Shown here piece after piece: positions 27,189 to 32,059 of a stretch of 32,059 nucleotides of DNA. Source of the stretch: Magnetococcales bacterium (GTDB lineage: Bacteria > Pseudomonadota > Magnetococcia > Magnetococcales > Magnetaquicoccaceae); contig JADGAY010000028.1 of the NCBI GenBank assembly GCA_015231775.1, forward strand, positions 1 through 32,059. Reading direction: 5' to 3'. A program made the position numbers and the translations under genes. The notes below the pieces were generated by a model. It saw nothing but the letters and a program-made list of their open reading frames with translations. It was not told the origin of the DNA and made no database searches. Positions within the stretch are counted from its first letter, which is position 1. The number at the start of each line of letters is the position of its first letter.

Positions 27189-28091
27189 ATGAAAGCATCA
27201 CCCAATCGTGAACAGTTTCTGTTTCTGGTGACCGGCGGCATCATCCTCGTCTTGATCCTGCTGGTGGTGATCTTCAACATGGTTCGATCGCCCGGTGATC
27301 TGATCGTCGAAAAGGAGACGCAACCGCCACCCAAGGTGAAGGTCGGGGATCGGGCCGGCGATGCCAACAAATCGGCCTGGCTCACCCAGGTGGCGCCGGC
27401 CCCGATCTTCAACACCGACGCCGGCAAGGGGGAGGCCAAACCCGAACCTCGGATCGAGATCGACGCCAAGGATCTCACCGCGCCGGATTCCAATGCCAAG
27501 GAGGAGTCCACCAAGTCGAGGGATCCGTGGAGCGCCAAGGAGGCCTCGGCCCTGGAGTCGGCGCGACTGGAGTCCAAGCCTCTACCCAAGGAGGTGGGTT
27601 TGAGCACCGCCAAGGCGCCGCCGGCCCCCACCGACGGCCATGTAGCCCCTCCCATGCCGCAGATGGCCACCACGCCAGGCGCCCGTCCCGCGCCACCCCC
27701 GCCGGCGCGCGGAGGGGCTCAGGCCCCCAACGATGCCAAAAACGCCGCCGCGTCCAACAAGCCGAACCCTCGGGATCCGGTCGAGGAGAGCGACGCGGGC
27801 GAGGAGAACCCCAAGCCGCAAAAGAGCGCACCCGGAAACGGCTTCACGGTGCAGGTGGCCTCCTTCAACGACACCGAGCATGCCGAGGCCCTGGTGGCCA
27901 AGCTTTCGAGCCTGATGTTCGAGGGAAAACGGATGCCCACCTTCATCTCCAATCCGAAGGCCGGGGCCAAAACCGTCTATCGGGTGCGTCTGGGCCCCTT
28001 CCAGACCCAGCAACGCGCCCAACAGGCGGCCAACATGGCCCAGACCAAAATCGGGGGGGTGAAGGCGGTGGTTCTGAATCCCGGACAGTAA
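27189..28091 (+). CDS. Membrane-anchored SPOR-domain protein
   Basis: The 300-residue protein has a short basic N-terminus, one membrane helix (about 10-30, FLFLVTGGIILVLILLVVIFN), a long low-complexity linker rich in Pro, Ala, Lys and Glu, and a C-terminal SPOR domain at about 218-298 (FTVQVASFNDTEHAEALVAKLSS ... YRVRLGPFQTQQRAQQAANMA). SPOR domains bind glycan strands stripped of stem peptides at the division site, so a role in septal wall processing like FtsN or DedD is plausible. The frame is open from 27096, but the ATG at 27189 follows AAAAGG by five bases and puts the membrane helix at the N-terminus. Confidence 0.88.
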   Translation: MKASPNREQFLFLVTGGIILVLILLVVIFNMVRSPGDLIVEKETQPPPKVKVGDRAGDANKSAWLTQVAPAPIFNTDAGKGEAKPEPRIEIDAKDLTAPDSNAKEESTKSRDPWSAKEASALESARLESKPLPKEVGLSTAKAPPAPTDGHVAPPMPQMATTPGARPAPPPPARGGAQAPNDAKNAAASNKPNPRDPVEESDAGEENPKPQKSAPGNGFTVQVASFNDTEHAEALVAKLSSLMFEGKRMPTFISNPKAGAKTVYRVRLGPFQTQQRAQQAANMAQTKIGGVKAVVLNPGQ

Positions 28092-28094
28092 CCA

Positions 28095-28135
28095 CCCTCT
28101 CCGGCTTGGGCGAAGATCCCCATGGCGGGAGAGGG
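28095..28135 (+). repeat. Imperfect hairpin after the SPOR gene
   Basis: CCCTCTCC (28095-28102) can pair with GGAGAGGG (28128-28135) across a 25-base loop, directly after the SPOR gene stop. There is no T-run, so termination here is uncertain. Confidence 0.3.
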
Positions 28136-28238
28136 AGCCCCCCTCCCTCCCCGCCCGCCACCTCCCGGACACACGCCCCGACTGAGTTCCGATAGCGCGA
28201 TCAGCCGGCCATTTTCCCGCCTGCACGCGAAAATCACT

Positions 28239-28266
28239 TTTACATCCGCCACCAAACCGCTAAAGT
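28239..28266 (+). promoter_or_regulatory. Putative promoter of the ccm operon
   Basis: TTTACA (28239-28244), a 16-base spacer and TAAAGT (28261-28266) match consensus at five and four of six positions, about 90 bases before ccmA in the only AT-richer part of the 262-base gap after the SPOR gene. The match is moderate. Confidence 0.45.
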
Positions 28267-28353
28267 CTACCCTCTGGATTGCCAAGCCCGCGAACATGCA
28301 CCAGGGATCCCACCGATCTTCGGTGTCCCAACCACCGTTTTGGAACAACCTGG

Positions 28354-29049
28354 ATGAACCCAGCCGTCACGGACGCGACCGACCAACCTGTGGCCCGATT
28401 GGAAGGGGTGCGCCACCGCTATGGCCGCCATCTGGTGCTCGCGGGGGTCGATCTCAATGTCGCGCGCGGCGAATGCGTGGTGCTGTACGGGGCCAACGGC
28501 TCGGGCAAATCCACCCTGCTGGCGTTGCTCTCCACCAGATATGCCATCCGCGAGGGAGCCTACCACCTCGATGGCCTGGATGTGCGTCACCACGGCCAGG
28601 AGGCGCGGGAACGGTTGCTGTTCGTCGGCCATCACACCCACCTGTACGGCCATCTGACCTCGGTGGAAAATCTGCTTTTTTTCAGTGATCTGCGTGGTCT
28701 GTCCGTTTCAGAACCGCAACTGCGCCGCGCCCTCGATACCGTGGGACTGGCCAAGGCCGCCGACAAACCGGTGCAGTGGTTTTCCGCCGGCATGCGCAAA
28801 CGGTTGGCCCTGGCGCGCATGCTGCTCGCCCAACCGCTGCTGCTGCTCCTCGACGAACCCTACTCGGCACTCGACACCCAGGGGGTGAACTGGCTCAACG
28901 CCATGCTGACCGACTACTTGAACCAAGGCGGCGCGGTGATCATGGCCAGCCACGACCCGGAACGGGTCGCGGTGCTGCACCATCGTCCCCATCACCTGGC
29001 GCGGGGGATTCTCACCCCCCTCGACACCCCGCGTCCGGAGGTGGCCTGA
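28354..29049 (+). CDS. ccmA: Cytochrome c maturation ABC transporter ATP-binding protein CcmA
   Basis: CcmA powers the CcmABC complex, which releases heme-loaded CcmE. The frame is open from 28279, but the ATG at 28354 gives a typical 231-residue protein. ABC motifs are in order: Walker A GANGSGKS at 46-53, the signature FSAGMRKR at 143-150 (in place of the usual LSxGQ), Walker B LLLLLDEP at 162-169 and the switch histidine in ASHD. It is the first gene of the ccm operon and abuts ccmB with no gap. Confidence 0.94.
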   Translation: MNPAVTDATDQPVARLEGVRHRYGRHLVLAGVDLNVARGECVVLYGANGSGKSTLLALLSTRYAIREGAYHLDGLDVRHHGQEARERLLFVGHHTHLYGHLTSVENLLFFSDLRGLSVSEPQLRRALDTVGLAKAADKPVQWFSAGMRKRLALARMLLAQPLLLLLDEPYSALDTQGVNWLNAMLTDYLNQGGAVIMASHDPERVAVLHHRPHHLARGILTPLDTPRPEVA

Positions 29050-29715
29050 ATGTTCAAGGCCATCTACCGCATCGCCTGGAAGGATGTGGCCGGGGATCTG
29101 CGCCGCCGCGCCACCCTCTCCTCCATGCTCTTCTTCGCCATCTCGGTGCTGGTGGTGTTCCAGGCCGCCTTCGAGCCGGATCGCAAGGAGGCGCTGCGTC
29201 TGCTGCCCGGTCTGCTCTGGGCCACCACCCTGTTCACCACCCTGGTGGGTCTGGGACGGGTGTTCCAGGCCGAGGAGGAGGATGGCGCCTTCGAAGGGTT
29301 GCTGCTCGCCTCGGTACCGCGCGGGGTGATCTTTTTTGGCAAGTGGCTCGGCAATCTTTTGTTGACCCTGCTGGTGGAATTCCTGATACTTCCCCTGACC
29401 ATGGTGCTCTTCAACGTCGATGCCTGGGCGCACATCCCGGCGATCCTGGCCATTCTGGCCCTGGGCACCCTCGGGTTGACGGGTCTGGGCACCCTGCTGG
29501 CGGCCATGACCCGCGGCGCCCGCTCGCGGGAGACGCTGCTGGCGCTGTTGTTGCTCCCCCTGACCGCGCCGCTTCTGATCAGCGGCGTGCAGGCGGTGGC
29601 GGCAATCCTCGCCACGGATGGCCAGGTGGCGCCCTGGCTGAAACTGCTGGTGATTTTCGATGTGGTCTATCTGGCCATGACCCCCTGGGCCTTCGGTTGG
29701 CTGGTGGAGGAGTAA
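29050..29715 (+). CDS. ccmB: Heme exporter membrane subunit CcmB
   Basis: CcmB is the ABC permease partner of CcmA and CcmC in System I cytochrome c maturation. The 221 residues contain about six membrane segments and family motifs near the N-terminus (IAWKDVAGDLRRRATLSSMLFF) and in the middle (FQAEEEDGAFEGLLLASVPRGVIFFGKWLGNLL). The ATG immediately follows the ccmA stop. A 14-base gap precedes ccmC. Confidence 0.94.
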   Translation: MFKAIYRIAWKDVAGDLRRRATLSSMLFFAISVLVVFQAAFEPDRKEALRLLPGLLWATTLFTTLVGLGRVFQAEEEDGAFEGLLLASVPRGVIFFGKWLGNLLLTLLVEFLILPLTMVLFNVDAWAHIPAILAILALGTLGLTGLGTLLAAMTRGARSRETLLALLLLPLTAPLLISGVQAVAAILATDGQVAPWLKLLVIFDVVYLAMTPWAFGWLVEE

Positions 29716-29729
29716 TCAGTTGAAATAAG

Positions 29730-30428
29730 ATGAATATTCTCAAGAAAATCCAGCCCCTTGTCGGACTGGCGACCCTGATCGCCCTCGCCATCGGCCTGTG
29801 GTACGTCTACCAGGCCCCGGCGGATTTCCAGCAAGGCGGCGCGGTGCGCATCCTCTATATCCATGTACCCTCGGCCAAGATCGCCCTGTTGAGTTATCTT
29901 TTCCTCACGGCAGCCTCGATCCTCTACCTCTGGAAACGTTACGAAGGGGCCGACATCCTCGCCGAGGCCGCGGCCTCGGTGGGCGCCGCCTTCACCGTCA
30001 TCACCCTGGCCTCGGGGTCGATCTGGGGCAAGCCGATGTGGGGTACCTGGTGGGCCTGGGACGCGCGCCTTACCTCGATGCTGGTGCTGCTGATCCTCTA
30101 CAAGGGGCTGATGGTGCTGCGCCACTCCCTGGACGATCCGGTCAAGGGGGCGCGCGCCACCGCGATTCTGGCCATCATCGGGGCCGTGGATCTGCCGATC
30201 ATCCACTATTCGGTGGTCTGGTGGCGCACCCTCCATCAACCCCCGTCCCTGGCCACCGGCGAAAACACCGCTGTCCACATCACCGGCCCCCTGCTGCCGC
30301 CATTGCTGATCCTGTCGGTGGCGTTTATCCTGTTGGGTCTGTACATGGTAACGGTCAAGGCGCGCCAGATCGAGGCCCGCCGCCATCTCGACGCCCTGGA
30401 AGCCGCAAGGATGCATCACGATGAGTGA
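29730..30428 (+). CDS. ccmC: Heme-handling membrane protein CcmC
   Basis: CcmC attaches heme to CcmE. The 232-residue protein has about six membrane segments, the tryptophan-rich WWD motif WGTWWAWDARLTS (104-116) that holds heme on the periplasmic face, and the flanking axial histidines H45 (IHVPSAK) and H159 (IIHYSVVWW). Length and motifs are standard. It overlaps the small ccmD gene by eight bases. Confidence 0.95.
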   Translation: MNILKKIQPLVGLATLIALAIGLWYVYQAPADFQQGGAVRILYIHVPSAKIALLSYLFLTAASILYLWKRYEGADILAEAAASVGAAFTVITLASGSIWGKPMWGTWWAWDARLTSMLVLLILYKGLMVLRHSLDDPVKGARATAILAIIGAVDLPIIHYSVVWWRTLHQPPSLATGENTAVHITGPLLPPLLILSVAFILLGLYMVTVKARQIEARRHLDALEAARMHHDE

Positions 30429-30558
30429 TTATACCCTCTATGTGGCCGCGGTGTATGGATTGGCCATCCTGGTCTATGGTGGCTATACCCTGCGCTGGCG
30501 CGCCTCCTACAAAAAACTGGAACAGCAACGCGCATCCCTCTCCCAGGAGTCCCCATGA
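30421..30558 (+). CDS. ccmD: Heme exporter accessory protein CcmD
   Basis: A 45-residue ORF lies exactly where ccmD is expected, between ccmC and ccmE. The product has a short start (MSDYTLYVAAVYG), one membrane helix (about 6-22, ending LAILVYGGYTLRWR) and a charged C-terminal tail (YKKLEQQRASLSQE), the usual CcmD design. CcmD helps release holo-CcmE from CcmABC. The start overlaps ccmC by eight bases and the stop overlaps ccmE as ATGA. Confidence 0.88.
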   Translation: MSDYTLYVAAVYGLAILVYGGYTLRWRASYKKLEQQRASLSQESP

Positions 30559-31010
30559 GCATGCCCATCAATCGTCGGGTCTTCATGATCCTGAGCCTGA
30601 TTCTGGTCATCGGCTCCCTCGGGGCGTTGGTGCTCTCCTCGTTCACCGGCGCGCTGGTCTATTTTCACACCCCCACCGAGGCCCTGGCCAAGAACAAGGA
30701 TCTCACGGACAAAAAAATCCGCATCGGTGGCATGGTCCAGGCTGGCACGCTGACCCGCGAGGCCGGCACGCTGAAGATCCGCTTCCTGGTCACGGACGGC
30801 AAGACGCAAATCCCGGTCCGTTACGAGGGGATCGTGCCGGATCTGTTCCGCGAGGGACAAGGGGTGGTCGTGGAAGGCACCTGGAAAAACGGACAGGATT
30901 TCCCGGCGGATACCATCCTCGCCAAACACAGCGAGGATTATGTCCCGGTGGAGATGAACGAGCAGGGAATCGCCAAATCCAAGGAGTCGCTGCTCAAATC
31001 CCTGAAATAA
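30555..31010 (+). CDS. ccmE: Periplasmic heme chaperone CcmE
   Basis: CcmE binds heme covalently in the periplasm and delivers it to CcmF. The 151 residues have an N-terminal membrane anchor (about 9-37), an OB-fold domain (KIRIGGMVQAGTL ... IPVRYEGIVPDLFREGQGVVVEG) and the heme-binding motif AKHSEDYVP with H125 and Y129. The ATG at 30555 overlaps the ccmD stop. A hairpin lies between ccmE and ccmF. Confidence 0.96.
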   Translation: MSMPINRRVFMILSLILVIGSLGALVLSSFTGALVYFHTPTEALAKNKDLTDKKIRIGGMVQAGTLTREAGTLKIRFLVTDGKTQIPVRYEGIVPDLFREGQGVVVEGTWKNGQDFPADTILAKHSEDYVPVEMNEQGIAKSKESLLKSLK

Positions 31011-31016
31011 TGGCTC

Positions 31017-31042
31017 CCCCTGGAGATCGTCTGGTCCAGGGG
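31017..31042 (+). repeat. Hairpin between ccmE and ccmF
   Basis: CCCCTGGA (31017-31024) and TCCAGGGG (31035-31042) form a perfect eight-base stem with a ten-base loop, in the only sizeable gap (77 bases) between ccm genes. No T-run follows. It could be an RNA-processing or partial attenuation site that adjusts ccmF expression relative to ccmABCDE. Confidence 0.5.
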
Positions 31043-31087
31043 CACGCATGACATCACTCAAGATCACGACTCGGGTCAAACCACCTC

Positions 31088-32059
31088 ATGTGGATCGAAA
31101 TCGCTCATTTTTCCACCTTGCTCGCCCTGCTGCTCACCGGCGTGCTCCTGGTCGCTCCCCTGGCCGGCATTCGTTGGCAGAATCTGGCCTGGATCCGCGT
31201 CGGTCGCCAGGCGGCTTTTTTCACCTGCGGCCTGCTCACCGTGGGCTCGGCGGGCTTGATCATCTCGTTCCTCAATCATGACTTCTCGGTCAAATACGTG
31301 GCCGAACACGCCTCCCTGAAACTCCCGGTTTTCTATCTGGCCACGGCCATGTGGGGTGGTCACGAGGGATCGCTGCTGCTCTGGGCCTGGCTGTTGTCCC
31401 TGTTCATCGCCATCGCCGCCTGGCGCCACTGGTCCACCCATCCGGTCTCCATGCCGTGGGTGCTGTCGATCCTGGGCGGGGTGCTGCTTGGCTTCCTGAT
31501 GCTGGTGGTGTTCCTCTCCAGCCCCTTCGAACGGTTGATCTCACCCCCCTTCGACGGACGGGATCTCAATCCGCTCCTCCAGGATCCGGGCATGGTCTTT
31601 CACCCGCCGTTTCTCTATCTGGGTTACGTCGGCTTCGCAGTGCCCTACGCCTTTGCCATGGCCGCCCTGATCACCGGCCAGGGGGATGCGGAGTGGATTC
31701 TGGCCACCCGGCGCTGGACCCTCTTCTCCTGGATCATGCTCACCATCGGCATCGTCTTCGGCGCCTACTGGGCCTATTATGAACTGGGCTGGGGCGGCTA
31801 CTGGGCCTGGGATCCGGTTGAGAACGCCTCGTTCATGCCCTGGCTGACCGGCTTGGCCTTCCTGCACTCGGTGATGGTCCAGGAGCGGCGCGGCATGTTT
31901 CGAACCTGGAACCTCTTCCTGATCATCACCACCTTCGCCCTCTCCCTGCTCGGCACCTTCCTGGTTCGCTCCGGGGTGCTCTCGTCGGTGCATGCCTTTG
32001 CCACCGATCCGGGACGGGGCGTCTATATCCTCATCTTCATGGCCGCCCTCCTGCTCTTC
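31088..32059 (+). CDS. ccmF: Heme lyase subunit CcmF, N-terminal part (runs off window)
   Basis: CcmF is the large membrane protein that, with CcmH, joins heme to apocytochrome c. The 324 residues present are the N-terminal half of a protein usually near 650 aa. The frame is open to the last base. Motifs include MWGGHEGSLLLWAW (88-101), LLQDPGMVFHPPFLYLGYVG (163-182, with H172) and the WWD motif WGGYWAWDPVENASFMPWL (235-253). An in-frame stop lies upstream, so ATG 31088 is the first possible ATG. The ribosome site is poor. Confidence 0.94.
   Translation, partial: MWIEIAHFSTLLALLLTGVLLVAPLAGIRWQNLAWIRVGRQAAFFTCGLLTVGSAGLIISFLNHDFSVKYVAEHASLKLPVFYLATAMWGGHEGSLLLWAWLLSLFIAIAAWRHWSTHPVSMPWVLSILGGVLLGFLMLVVFLSSPFERLISPPFDGRDLNPLLQDPGMVFHPPFLYLGYVGFAVPYAFAMAALITGQGDAEWILATRRWTLFSWIMLTIGIVFGAYWAYYELGWGGYWAWDPVENASFMPWLTGLAFLHSVMVQERRGMFRTWNLFLIITTFALSLLGTFLVRSGVLSSVHAFATDPGRGVYILIFMAALLLF

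Overview
The window is a GC-rich chromosomal segment from a Gram-negative bacterium, almost certainly a proteobacterium. The signs are an LPS pathway gene (lpxC), a meso-diaminopimelate-type MurE, System I cytochrome c maturation (ccm) genes, an NtrY/NtrX two-component pair and a type A RNase P RNA. The DUF4390-ntrY-ntrX linkage and the gene set would fit a deep-branching alphaproteobacterial or Magnetococcia-like lineage, but that placement is tentative. Every confident gene except one small ORF is on the + strand.

Bases 1-202 are the 3' part of rnpB and its T-rich end. A near-consensus sigma70-type promoter (328-357) then opens a complete dcw cluster without mraZ: rsmH-ftsL-ftsI-murE-murF-mraY-murD-ftsW-murG-murC-murB-ddl-ftsQ-ftsA-ftsZ (480-18246). 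The rsmH-to-murG genes are joined by ATGA/GTGA-type or longer overlaps, so they are probably translationally coupled. They supply peptidoglycan precursors (MurB to MurF, Ddl, MraY, MurG), septal synthesis (FtsW, FtsI), the connector proteins FtsL and FtsQ, and the FtsA/FtsZ ring. Candidate internal promoters lie inside murB and ftsQ and before ftsZ. A strong intrinsic terminator ends the cluster after ftsZ.

A lower-GC radical SAM/SPASM gene (18388-19488) sits between ftsZ and lpxC. Next is a probable operon: lpxC, a DUF4390 lipoprotein, an NtrY-like sensor kinase, an NtrX-like regulator and a RelA/SpoT-type alarmone synthetase with an unrecognised C-terminal region. A textbook sigma54 promoter (TTGGCAC-N5-TTGCT) precedes lpxC. 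The NtrX in this operon has lost both the GAFTGA loop and the Walker B glutamate, so it probably cannot drive that promoter itself.

Bases 26222-27188 are gene-poor. They hold a minus-strand DUF2442 gene, a possible remnant of its usual DUF4160 partner, and a dense run of perfect hairpins framed by 12-base inverted repeats. After that come a membrane-anchored SPOR-domain protein and the ccmABCDEF operon for heme export and cytochrome c maturation; ccmF runs off the right end.
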